The position numbers were made by a program, and so were the translations under genes. 8,004 nucleotides of DNA from Thermoplasmatales archaeon. GTDB lineage: Archaea; Thermoplasmatota; E2; DHVEG-1. The stretch is taken from positions 1 to 8,004 of the forward strand of contig JAGMDE010000089.1 of the NCBI GenBank assembly GCA_023128855.1, read 5' to 3'. How positions within the stretch are numbered: position 1 is the stretch's first letter; every line of letters starts with the position of its first letter. Below are positions 1-6,385 of this stretch, piece after piece. The notes beneath the pieces were generated by a model. The model saw nothing but the letters and a program-made list of their open reading frames with translations, was not told the DNA's origin and did not search any database.

Positions 1-9
1 AAAAAAAAT
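1..9 (-). terminator. Oligo-T run after the acidic protein gene
   Basis: Directly after the stop codon of the 10-741 gene the minus strand reads A followed by eight T residues. Archaeal RNA polymerase can terminate at such U tracts without a hairpin. The window ends here, so a longer tract or a stem cannot be assessed. Confidence 0.4.
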
Positions 10-741
10 TTAGCGTTTACTCCATCTGCCTTTTTTCTTTTGACTTAAAACCTTATCAATTATTGTTTGCTCATCAGCTTCTACTAGAGATTCATCTTCT
101 TTAGTATGCTTTTTTAATGCTGCTTCAATTGCTTCTTGGTCAGCTTCCACAATCATATCTTCACCATATTCCTTTTTTTCACCTTCTGGTTCGTCAGGTT
201 TTGGTTCATCAATCATCGGTTCCTCGGGCTTTGGTTCTTCAATTATAAGCTCTTCATCCTTTTTCTCATCCTTTTTCTCATCCTTTTTAGAAGAAGCTTC
301 ATCGATTTTTTCATCTATAATCTTCTCAAAATCATCATTTTTAATATGATCATCAGTTACCTCAAAAGCATCCGACTCATTTGGAGTTTCTAATGGTGGT
401 AGATCAGCAGGTTCTTTTACTTCTTCTACTGGTTGAAGAGGCTCAGGTTCTGGTTTTAGTTCTTCTCCAACCATTGGTTCAGGCATAGACCTATCCTCTT
501 TTTTTTCCTCAATTTTAGAATCAGATTTCATAGGAGAAACATGTCCTCCATCCACAGGGAAGAGTTCAAAGGCTTCGTTTAATAGATCCTTTTCTTCTAC
601 AGTTGGCATCCAGCAATAGCCATCTTTATCTTGGATAACATTAGGTGCGTTTGAATTAAAATGAGCTGTAATCGATAACTTACCAGAAGTTTTATCCCTA
701 CAAACCTCAAGCTTCATACTAACCTTAGCATCTTTAGTCAT
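10..741 (-). CDS. Acidic low-complexity cytoplasmic protein, unrecognised
   Basis: This is a 243-residue protein that I do not recognise. Residues 1-62 look like a small folded domain (alternating beta-type segments, Cys14, and a GYCWMP segment at 41-46). Residues about 70-195 are a disordered linker rich in Glu, Asp, Lys and Pro. The linker contains three KDEK-type units near 153-163 and two 10-residue units, IIEEPKPEEP and MIDEPKPDEP (166-185). The C-terminus carries two related helices, 195-211 and 217-233, sharing the core VEAD-x3-I, and ends in a basic tail KKKGRWSKR. There is no signal peptide or membrane segment, so it is probably cytoplasmic. The ATG at 741 is preceded by AGGAG on the minus strand (754-758), a rather long 12-base spacing. 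The charged linker with paired terminal helices suggests a scaffold or binding protein, but this is inference only. Confidence 0.75.
   Translation of the reverse strand: MTKDAKVSMKLEVCRDKTSGKLSITAHFNSNAPNVIQDKDGYCWMPTVEEKDLLNEAFELFPVDGGHVSPMKSDSKIEEKKEDRSMPEPMVGEELKPEPEPLQPVEEVKEPADLPPLETPNESDAFEVTDDHIKNDDFEKIIDEKIDEASSKKDEKKDEKKDEELIIEEPKPEEPMIDEPKPDEPEGEKKEYGEDMIVEADQEAIEAALKKHTKEDESLVEADEQTIIDKVLSQKKKGRWSKR
254..289 (-). repeat. Three tandem 12-bp units inside the acidic gene
   Basis: The plus-strand unit TCATCCTTTTTC occurs three times in a row (254-265, 266-277, 278-289, the last base differing). It keeps the reading frame and encodes the KDEK repeats of the linker. This is the sort of short in-frame tandem that expands and contracts by replication slippage, so copy number may vary between strains. 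Confidence 0.85.
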
Positions 742-785
742 ACTAATCCATCTCTCCTGACAAAAGAATGAATATATTATTAGGA

Positions 786-795
786 CTTATACTTT
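786..795 (-). promoter_or_regulatory. Candidate TATA element for the acidic protein gene
   Basis: The minus strand reads AAAGTATAAG here. A start point about 25 bases downstream would fall near 764 and leave a leader of about 22 bases that still contains the AGGAG ribosome-binding site. A second AT-rich box at 770-778 would start transcription inside or after that site, so it fits less well. The call is by position and composition only. Confidence 0.35.
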
Positions 796-801
796 ACTAA
801 T

Positions 802-2154
802 TTAATTATTACCTGATTTTAAGATAATTTCATTTTGAAGTCCTACAATATTTTCAAGATTATTACTCATTTTTCTGACTTTTAAAAAACCTCTAATAAT
901 ATTCAATCTTAATCCTCTCTCCGTAAATAGTTTATAATGATTATAAAATGCTGTCCAATTTTCAAGTTCTTGTCTATAAAGATCTACAACTTCATTTGAA
1001 ATCTGTAAATTATCAGTATTATTTTCTATAAATCTATATTGGAATTCTTTGTCTCTTAAAATAAAAATATATGGTCTTCCTACTTGCTCATCAATTGCTG
1101 AATCATAACTTTTATCAAGTTTTAATATTTTAGCTAGTAGAATTAAAATAGGAAAACCTATATTATTTTTCTTTAGCATTCGTGTTTGACTCAAACGATT
1201 TATTATTCCTGGCCCAAAATCTTTACTTAAAGCAATTAGAGCATTTATTCCAAGAAAATCTTTAAATTCATTTAATAAACTCTCTGTTGCTCCATCACCA
1301 TCATAAGTAGAAAAATTACCCTTCATTCGTTCTATATTTTTTAAATATACTTCGTTTAAAATAAGTTCTTTTGGGGGAGGAGCAGAAATTTTATTATAAG
1401 TGTCAATTGCAATATGAGCGTCAATAAAACCAAGACTTTCATGAAATTTAGCTGCTGACCAAACTGCTTTCTTATAATCATTTAAACCCATCCAAACATA
1501 TGTTCCTATTTCAGGATAACCAAATACTCCACTCATCGGATCATTAAAACATATGGTGTTATTAGATTCGTTATATCCAACGATAACAATCGCATGTGAA
1601 CTTGGCAATAAATCCATAATAAAATCAGGAAAATTACCAATACTTCTAGTAGATTTTAATTGAAATGGATTTGCAAATGTCCAAACTGGACAGTTATTTG
1701 AAATATTTTCTTTAACCCTTGTCCAATATTCATTCCAACAATATTCTTGTGTTTTTCCAGTAGTATTTAGTTTCCATTTATTTCTTGATAAATTATACAA
1801 GCAAGCAATATACGAATAATTTCGAGATATAGTAAAACCTCCCATTAAAGATCTTTGATTATAATTGTATGCCAATGAAGATCCTGCCCCTGTGATATAT
1901 AATACTTCTTCTAAACTTGTATTTATACCATAATATTTGAAAATCATAGTTGCACTTGCATATGCACAATACAATCCTGTTTCTTGACTAACATAAGGAA
2001 CACCTTCTATAAGATGACTATCAATGCCATCTTTATTTTTTGTTGATTTAAAAGTATCAATTGATAGATCATTTGTTACACTTCCAACAGATTGTATATT
2101 TACCAGTAAAAAAGTTACTATTACTCCAATCACTAAATACTTTTTATTTTTCAT
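802..2154 (-). CDS. Secreted papain-like (C39/BtrH-like) cysteine enzyme
   Basis: This 450-residue exported protein has a Sec-type N-terminus: KNKK, then a hydrophobic stretch at 7-19, with likely cleavage around 22-26. Residues 52-250 form a papain-like domain. It opens with VPYVSQ (52-57), then has the nucleophile region around Cys63 (YCAYASATMIFKYYG), the general base His187 in SHAIVIVGY, and the third residue in ICFNDP (Asn204/Asp205). This order matches C39-type peptidases. The ITGAGSSLAYNY and LMGGF segments (87-106) also resemble the BtrH N-terminal family, whose founder is an acyltransferase, so the reaction could be hydrolysis or acyl transfer. Residues about 262-450 are a mostly helical C-terminal domain that I do not recognise. 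No C-terminal anchor is seen. The gene starts 2 bases after the stop of the beta-lactamase-fold gene and has a clear AAAGGAG ribosome site inside that gene's end, so the two are co-transcribed. Confidence 0.8.
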   Translation of the reverse strand: MKNKKYLVIGVIVTFLLVNIQSVGSVTNDLSIDTFKSTKNKDGIDSHLIEGVPYVSQETGLYCAYASATMIFKYYGINTSLEEVLYITGAGSSLAYNYNQRSLMGGFTISRNYSYIACLYNLSRNKWKLNTTGKTQEYCWNEYWTRVKENISNNCPVWTFANPFQLKSTRSIGNFPDFIMDLLPSSHAIVIVGYNESNNTICFNDPMSGVFGYPEIGTYVWMGLNDYKKAVWSAAKFHESLGFIDAHIAIDTYNKISAPPPKELILNEVYLKNIERMKGNFSTYDGDGATESLLNEFKDFLGINALIALSKDFGPGIINRLSQTRMLKKNNIGFPILILLAKILKLDKSYDSAIDEQVGRPYIFILRDKEFQYRFIENNTDNLQISNEVVDLYRQELENWTAFYNHYKLFTERGLRLNIIRGFLKVRKMSNNLENIVGLQNEIILKSGNN

Positions 2155-2156
2155 AT

Positions 2157-3392
2157 CTAAAACTCCTTTGATTTTTCAAACAATAATTTAACAATTTTTC
2201 CACGCATTTTTGATCTAAATTCGCTAGTGTCCGACACCCTTAATTGATTCCAAAATACAACAACACCAGTTTTATCTAATTCTCGATAATACATATGTGC
2301 ACCTCCACCAGGAGTCCCGCCAGAATGACCTTCTGTTTGTCCTATTTTAATCCAACCTAGGCCATATTGTACAATACCAAATAACATGCCACGAGGTGTA
2401 TGCATGTCTTCAACTGTTTCTTTTTCCAGAATTTTTACATCTTTATAAGAGCCATTATTCATATGAACGATTAAAAACTTGGAAAGATCATCAGTTGTAG
2501 ATCTAATATTACCAGCTGGTGTAGCAAAACAAAAATCATAATGAGGAAGAGGAATAAACAACCCAGCAATTTTCAATGTTGGAACTGCCATTTCATTTTT
2601 TTTATCTGGATGAACAGTCGTATTATTCATACCTAATGGATCAAAAATATTTCTTTGAACATAATCTTCATACGTCTGACCAGTTATTCTCTCTATTAGA
2701 TATCCTAATACTATAAAACCAAGATTTGAATAGTTACCATTTTCCCCAGGAGGATAATTATACCAAAGCTTTGGTTCATATAATGAACTCTCATTATCAA
2801 GTACAATCTTTAAAACATCGCCTTTAGAGTTAATTACTGTAAAGGCTTTAAAAATAGCCTTAAGCATTTTTGATAATTCCATAGGAGCATCACCATGTAG
2901 TGCATATTCATCTTGAATTAGGCTTGATCGATGTGATAATAACATTTCAAAAGTAATTGGAATATCAGGGTAGTTCGGATTTCTAAGGTTAAAATCTAAA
3001 TAATCATTAACATCGTCATCAAGATCAACACCATATGACTCGTTTTCAATAATTTGCATCATTACAGTTGCAGTAATTGTTTTAGAAATTGAACCAATTA
3101 AATATTGTGTTGAATTAGTAGGTTTTTTCCACCTCAAAGGCCCTACTAAAATACACCTATTATAAAAACCATAACCATTATTCCAAACAACAGTATCGTT
3201 TTTAATTATACACGCTGAAAAAGAAGGTAAATTTGCAAGATGCATCAGTAATTTCATTTTTAAATCAAAAAATTGAGTGTTTTTGTTATTAATCTCAGCA
3301 TTAACAGTAACAATATTTGTTCCAAGAAATACTAAAATTATTAATAAGACGACCCCTTTTTTAAAAACATTATAATTTTTCATTTTTACCAT
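2157..3392 (-). CDS. Secreted serine hydrolase, beta-lactamase/class C PBP fold
   Basis: This 411-residue protein belongs to the beta-lactamase-related serine hydrolases (Pfam Beta-lactamase), which include D,D-peptidases, D-aminopeptidases, esterases and lactamases. All three active-site motifs are visible: SISK at 101-104 (nucleophile Ser101, Lys104), YSN at 221-223, and HSGG at 356-359 in place of KTG. The N-terminus (KK at 11-12, then a hydrophobic stretch at 13-22, with likely cleavage after VNA around 32) is a Sec signal peptide, so the enzyme acts outside the cell. Length is normal for the family. The ATG at 3392 is used; Met4 at 3383 is an alternative, and neither has a strong ribosome site. 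Most archaea lack murein, so a lactamase or cell-wall role is unlikely for the host itself; peptide, amide or ester substrates, or foreign peptidoglycan, are possible. It is the first gene of a pair with the cysteine enzyme downstream. Confidence 0.88.
   Translation of the reverse strand: MVKMKNYNVFKKGVVLLIILVFLGTNIVTVNAEINNKNTQFFDLKMKLLMHLANLPSFSACIIKNDTVVWNNGYGFYNRCILVGPLRWKKPTNSTQYLIGSISKTITATVMMQIIENESYGVDLDDDVNDYLDFNLRNPNYPDIPITFEMLLSHRSSLIQDEYALHGDAPMELSKMLKAIFKAFTVINSKGDVLKIVLDNESSLYEPKLWYNYPPGENGNYSNLGFIVLGYLIERITGQTYEDYVQRNIFDPLGMNNTTVHPDKKNEMAVPTLKIAGLFIPLPHYDFCFATPAGNIRSTTDDLSKFLIVHMNNGSYKDVKILEKETVEDMHTPRGMLFGIVQYGLGWIKIGQTEGHSGGTPGGGAHMYYRELDKTGVVVFWNQLRVSDTSEFRSKMRGKIVKLLFEKSKEF
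2163..2169 (-). promoter_or_regulatory. Ribosome-binding site of the cysteine enzyme
   Basis: AAAGGAG on the minus strand lies 8 bases before the ATG at 2154 and within the last codons of the upstream gene. It supports both the chosen start and translation from a shared mRNA. Confidence 0.7.
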
Positions 3393-3579
3393 CTTATTAC
3401 CCCACTATGTTTTTTGTAATTCTTATTTTATAACCTTTATGGTGCAATTCTTTTATTATTTGTTATAATAGTAACATCTCATGTTTAATTTTTATAAAGT
3501 TTGATATTTATACATTACAGCACAAACATCGGCACTAACAAACATTTTTTAAAAAAAGATAATAATAAATTCTAACGAA
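3393..3579. other. AT-rich intergenic stretch upstream of the hydrolase pair
   Basis: No reading frame of useful length is present on either strand. Several TATA-like boxes face the hydrolase genes. No tRNA, repeat array or obvious transposon end was seen. Confidence 0.5.
3422..3435 (-). promoter_or_regulatory. Candidate TATA element for the hydrolase pair
   Basis: The minus strand reads GGTTATAAAATAAG. A start point about 25 bases downstream, near 3404, would give a leader of roughly 11 bases. Two further TATA-like boxes lie upstream around 3492-3500 and 3508-3515, so the true start is not certain. Confidence 0.4.
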
Positions 3580-3809
3580 TTAAGCATGATATGGATGCGG
3601 AAATATTTCCCAAGTGACATTTAATACGGCATCTATCCGCCTTTCAATAAAATCATTATGCCAAAATAATTTAGATGATGTCTAAGACCTCCAAAAGAAA
3701 GATTTGTTCTTCTTGATAGTTCCCTTAAATGTAAACCAGGATTTTCTAAAATAATATTATAAATTTGCCTCCTTGTTTCAAGTTCTAATATATTTTCATT
3801 AGATATCAT
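3580..3809 (-). pseudogene. Broken winged-helix transcription regulator remnant
   Basis: An ATG at 3809 opens a 58-codon frame ending at a TAG at 3633-3635. Its sequence has the hallmarks of the archaeal winged-helix regulators common in Euryarchaeota: LELETRRQIYNIILENPGLH, then LRELSRRTNLSFGGLRHHLNY, i.e. helices 1-3 with the recognition helix. Homologues continue with a wing and more; here the frame decays (GIMILLKGG) and stops. Another minus-strand frame continues from the same spot with the protein-like tail HNDFIERRIDAVLN, then VTWEIFPHPYHA, ending at a TAA at 3580-3582, which suggests a frameshift. It could be a decayed gene, a functional mini DNA-binding protein, or a case of recoding. 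It starts 50 bases after the beta-helix gene's stop. No Shine-Dalgarno is seen, but a TATA box at 3839-3847 allows near-leaderless expression. Confidence 0.6.
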
Positions 3810-3838
3810 TGTTAACTTAATTTTATGTAATCTAATAC

Positions 3839-3847
3839 TTATAAATA
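3839..3847 (-). promoter_or_regulatory. Candidate TATA element for the winged-helix remnant
   Basis: The minus strand reads TATTTATAA about 34 bases before the ATG at 3809. This implies a leader of only about 8 bases, consistent with leaderless archaeal mRNAs and with the absence of a Shine-Dalgarno. Confidence 0.4.
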
Positions 3848-3853
3848 TTATGT

Positions 3854-3859
3854 AAAAAA
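3854..3859 (-). terminator. T run after the beta-helix gene
   Basis: Six T residues on the minus strand begin immediately after the TAA of the 3860-4846 gene. This is a plausible archaeal U-tract terminator, just ahead of the promoter of the winged-helix remnant. Confidence 0.4.
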
Positions 3860-4846
3860 TTAGAAAGATATAAAAGAACTCATGATAGAAATTAATCTTT
3901 TCACAATAGGATTAGATATAATACTCAAAAAGTTAAATATTCTATCTCCAAAACTAACTTCACTATCTTCTGAATTCGAATCAGAATTAGATATTATTTG
4001 ATTATTTTCTGAATTCCCCCTCATTATTATATTTCCGTCATCGTTATCATAAATTGAGCAATCTATTATCTGATTCTCAGATGATGACGAAAGATAAATT
4101 CCATGGACTTCATTATTGTAGATTTCACAATTTGAAATTATGTTATTATCATTTGATGAAGATATCGCATCTATTCCAGTGTGTGAATTATCATATATTG
4201 TACAATCAGTAATTGTGTTACTTGAAGAAAATTGAAGTTCAATTCCATCACAATTCTCGCGAAATACGCAGTTTGTAATTTTATTGTTGCTACAATCTGA
4301 ATAACTAGTTCCAATAAGTGCTATTCCTTCATCAGTACAAGCCCAAAAATTACAATTATCTATAATATTGTTTGAAGTCCATACTACTATACCAACAGGA
4401 GTTTCATAAATATTACAATCACGTATCTCAGTATTTGAAGATGTAACTCGAATTGCACTAGTATAGAGGCCGGGGGCTCCATTTTTAATGCTGAGGCCTT
4501 TTAAAATTAATCCTGGAGCCCCTAGACGGACGGCATACTTGTTTTTGTCTGAGATGGGATTAATCAGAGTATAATCCTTATCCTCTCCTATGAGGGTGAT
4601 TTGTTTTTTAATATCAATAATCTCTTTATATTCTCCATTTTTAACATAAATAATTGAACCCGGTTCTGCATTGTTTACTGCATCTTGTATGGTTTTATAG
4701 TCGCCATTTCCATTTTTATCTACGATTATACGGTACTCCTGAGGTTCTAACTCGATTTCTTGAGCATATACACCAGTAACCATTGCTAACTCTGCTAATA
4801 TAAATGCTATCAACGATATTGCAACGATTTTGATTCTCCTCTTCAT
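3860..4846 (-). CDS. Secreted right-handed beta-helix (NosD-like) protein
   Basis: The 328-residue product has a Sec signal peptide (MKRR, then a hydrophobic segment at 7-24, likely cleavage after VYA around 28). A beta-helix entry motif follows (IIVDKNGNGDYKTIQDAV, 40-57, then GSIIYVKNGEY), typical of pectin-lyase-like and NosD/CASH-domain surface proteins. From about 155 to 285 there are at least five coils of roughly 23 residues with the pattern N-x-I-x-x-C-x-I/F-Y-x-N-x-x-G-I, and a Cys at the same place in each turn (166, 193, 215, 240, 263), which would stack as a ladder. A Ser/Asp/Glu linker (286-298) leads to a hydrophobic C-terminal tail (299-328). Family members bind or cleave polysaccharides or act as surface proteins; catalytic residues cannot be assigned here. 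It has its own promoter and a leader hairpin. Confidence 0.8.
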   Translation of the reverse strand: MKRRIKIVAISLIAFILAELAMVTGVYAQEIELEPQEYRIIVDKNGNGDYKTIQDAVNNAEPGSIIYVKNGEYKEIIDIKKQITLIGEDKDYTLINPISDKNKYAVRLGAPGLILKGLSIKNGAPGLYTSAIRVTSSNTEIRDCNIYETPVGIVVWTSNNIIDNCNFWACTDEGIALIGTSYSDCSNNKITNCVFRENCDGIELQFSSSNTITDCTIYDNSHTGIDAISSSNDNNIISNCEIYNNEVHGIYLSSSSENQIIDCSIYDNDDGNIIMRGNSENNQIISNSDSNSEDSEVSFGDRIFNFLSIISNPIVKRLISIMSSFISF

Positions 4847-4856
4847 CTTACCATAC

Positions 4857-4890
4857 CACGTTATTTGTTAGCGTGTTAGCTACTAACGTG
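4857..4890 (-). promoter_or_regulatory. Inverted repeat in the beta-helix gene leader
   Basis: CACGTTA (4857-4863) and TAACGTG (4884-4890) are perfect 7-bp arms separated by 20 bases. Nested within them are GTTAG (4867-4871), GTTAG (4875-4879) and CTAAC (4883-4887). The outer arm begins about where transcription should start (TATA centred near 4914) and the inner arm ends 10 bases before the ATG at 4846. It may form a leader stem-loop that affects translation, or be a dimeric operator overlapping the start site. Confidence 0.5.
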
Positions 4891-4908
4891 ATATCTTCTG
4901 TTTATAAG

Positions 4909-4918
4909 TATATTTAAA
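4909..4918 (-). promoter_or_regulatory. TATA element of the beta-helix gene
   Basis: The minus strand reads TTTAAATATA, preceded by AAAAAACC that could contribute to a TFB recognition element. A start point near 4888 would give a leader of about 42 bases. A second box, CTTATAAA, lies at 4901-4908. Confidence 0.5.
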
Positions 4919-4922
4919 GGTT

Positions 4923-4941
4923 TTTTGTTAAAATAACAAAA
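4923..4941. terminator. AT-rich perfect hairpin after hflX
   Basis: TTTTGTTA, loop AAA, then TAACAAAA is an 8-bp perfect inverted repeat lying 14 bases past the hflX stop. The minus-strand RNA also has U-rich stretches just before it (4942-4955), but no long U tract after the stem, so it is not a textbook intrinsic terminator. It sits immediately upstream of the beta-helix promoter, so an operator role is an alternative. Confidence 0.4.
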
Positions 4942-4955
4942 TGTAAAAATGTCAA

Positions 4956-6218
4956 TTAAAAGGCAGGCATACCATCAAAATCCTTACACTTAGCAACTAT
5001 TTTATCATGCAAATAAGCATTACATTCAATAGAAATGCTTACAGAATCATTGTATGAAATATCAAAAACATGAGCTTTTTCATAAATCCACGATATAAAT
5101 GATTGTGTATCCTTATTCAATGGTAATTTTATTTTAAATCGTACTAATTGAGGTAGAGAGCTATAAACTAATTCTAATAATTGATCTATATTCTTCCGAT
5201 TTTTTACAGAAATATAAATCGTCTTTCTATCTTTCAATAATTCATTTTTCTGCATGTATTCTATTCTGTCTTTTAGTTCATGTTCAGAAATTAAATCTAC
5301 TTTATTAAATGTGACAATAATAGGAGAAATTACGCCAATTTCAAATAACTCATTTAAAGAGACTTTAAGCTTATTTTTAATTTTTTCTTTTTCTTCACTA
5401 ATATCTACAACTAAAAGAACAACATCAGCAACTTCTATTTCCTCAAGAGTAGAGTGAAATGCCTCAATAACATAAGCAGGAAGATTTTGAATAAAACCAA
5501 CAGTATCAGTTAATAAAATTGGAACCTTTCTGTTTTTGATCCTGCGTGTGGTAGTAGAAAGGGTAGAGAATAATTTACCATCAACCTTAACCTTTTCGTC
5601 AGATAATATATTTAGCAAACTACTCTTGCCAACATTTGTATAACCTGCTAAAGAAACTAGGTAAAAACCACCTTTATGCCTATATCCTCTGCGTAATTCT
5701 CGTTCATAACGAATGTTCTTTAAACTCTCCTTGATTTTTTTCATTTGTTTCTTAATCATTTCGTAATAATCATCAACTTGATACTCTCCACCAGCCATAA
5801 AACCCGGGTGTTCACCTGATCTCGAACGATGAATAAGTTCACGAACAAATGGTCTTTCATACTGAAGTCGAGCCAGTTTAACTTGGAGTTTTGCTTCTTT
5901 TCTATCTGCTTGTTTTTCAAAAATAGCTAGTATAACTCTGACTCTATCATATACTTCAATATCCAGTTTTTTTTCAAGGTTAAACCATTGAGAAGGCTTA
6001 AGATCGCCATCTACAATAACCAAGCTAATTGACTCATTAGATTTCTCAATAAATTCCTTTATTTCATCGACCTTACCTGATCCGATATAGCTATTAACAT
6101 CTGGATTTTCTCTATGTTGAAAAAACGTCTTTACAATATTATAGTTTAAAGAATTTGCTAAGTCTATTATTTCAGAAACATCATCATTCAATGAAATGAT
6201 TATTGAGTTGTTATTCAT
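4956..6218 (-). CDS. hflX: GTPase HflX
   Basis: The 420-residue protein is a full-length HflX, the ribosome-binding GTPase that in bacteria splits stalled or stress-damaged ribosomes; archaeal members bind the large subunit. The N-terminal HflX domain contains the typical YIGSGKVDEIKEF (44-56) and VIVDGDLKPSQ (67-76) region. A helical hairpin with the SRSGEHPGFMAGGE segment follows (132-145). The GTPase domain has G1 GYTNVGKS (192-199), G2 STTTRR (221-226), G3 DTVG (238-241), G4 NKVD (305-308) and G5 SVK (337-339). A short C-terminal domain of about 60 residues completes it. No Shine-Dalgarno is visible before the ATG at 6218, so a leaderless or near-leaderless mRNA is likely. It is transcribed alone, divergent from the small gene at 6386. 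Confidence 0.95.
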   Translation of the reverse strand: MNNNSIIISLNDDVSEIIDLANSLNYNIVKTFFQHRENPDVNSYIGSGKVDEIKEFIEKSNESISLVIVDGDLKPSQWFNLEKKLDIEVYDRVRVILAIFEKQADRKEAKLQVKLARLQYERPFVRELIHRSRSGEHPGFMAGGEYQVDDYYEMIKKQMKKIKESLKNIRYERELRRGYRHKGGFYLVSLAGYTNVGKSSLLNILSDEKVKVDGKLFSTLSTTTRRIKNRKVPILLTDTVGFIQNLPAYVIEAFHSTLEEIEVADVVLLVVDISEEKEKIKNKLKVSLNELFEIGVISPIIVTFNKVDLISEHELKDRIEYMQKNELLKDRKTIYISVKNRKNIDQLLELVYSSLPQLVRFKIKLPLNKDTQSFISWIYEKAHVFDISYNDSVSISIECNAYLHDKIVAKCKDFDGMPAF

Positions 6219-6385
6219 TTTATTTTATACCATTTAGATGTATGGCGAACAACATTTTAATAATAATTGACAGAAATCGCTGCAAGAGCTTCATATTCGG
6301 CAATTGCAGTTGAAAATTTCGATAAGTTTATTTAACTCGGATGACAAATATATACATGATAGATAATATCTAGGGAGGTGAGAAA
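6219..6385. promoter_or_regulatory. Divergent promoter region, hflX and small gene
   Basis: On the minus strand an AT-rich box at 6257-6267 could serve hflX with a leader of about 18 bases; GTATAAAA at 6222-6229 is too near the ATG for that start. On the plus strand, GTTTATTTAA (6326-6335) is a good TATA candidate for the small gene, with a start near 6356. AAATATATAC (6346-6355) would start transcription inside the ribosome site. A 24-codon start-less frame on the minus strand (6257-6331) is discussed under findings. Confidence 0.45.
6374..6381 (+). promoter_or_regulatory. Perfect archaeal Shine-Dalgarno, GGAGGTGA
   Basis: This is the full consensus complementary to the archaeal 16S rRNA 3' end and the strongest ribosome site in the window. 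Four bases after it, where an ATG is expected, stands ATA (6386-6388). It is the main evidence that the frame at 6386-6613 is, or recently was, translated. Confidence 0.8.

Noticed and set aside
136..393. 85-codon plus-strand frame
   Set aside because: It is the complement of the acidic gene's Glu/Lys/Asp codons, giving an artificial Phe/Leu/Ile-rich peptide with no ribosome site.
2157..3392. Antibiotic-resistance beta-lactamase
   Set aside because: The motif set (SxxK, YSN, HSG) is shared by many peptidases and esterases, and an archaeal host without murein makes a resistance role unlikely.
3480..3545. Degenerate direct repeat around ACAAACATCGGCAC and ACTAACAAACAT
   Set aside because: Only a short, imperfect AAACAT match is shared, not above expectation in AT-rich spacer.
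3393..3859. Insertion sequence or transposon end in the gap
   Set aside because: No terminal inverted repeats, target duplications or transposase-like frame could be found; the only gene-like content is the winged-helix remnant.
4473..4522. 8-bp inverted repeat GGGGCTCC/GGAGCCCC
   Set aside because: It lies in the beta-helix gene and arises because the protein repeats GAPGL, whose Gly-Ala-Pro-Gly codons are nearly self-complementary.
5254..5457. 67-codon plus-strand frame inside hflX
   Set aside because: It lies opposite the conserved GTPase domain; Ser/Thr-rich shadow frame with no ribosome site.
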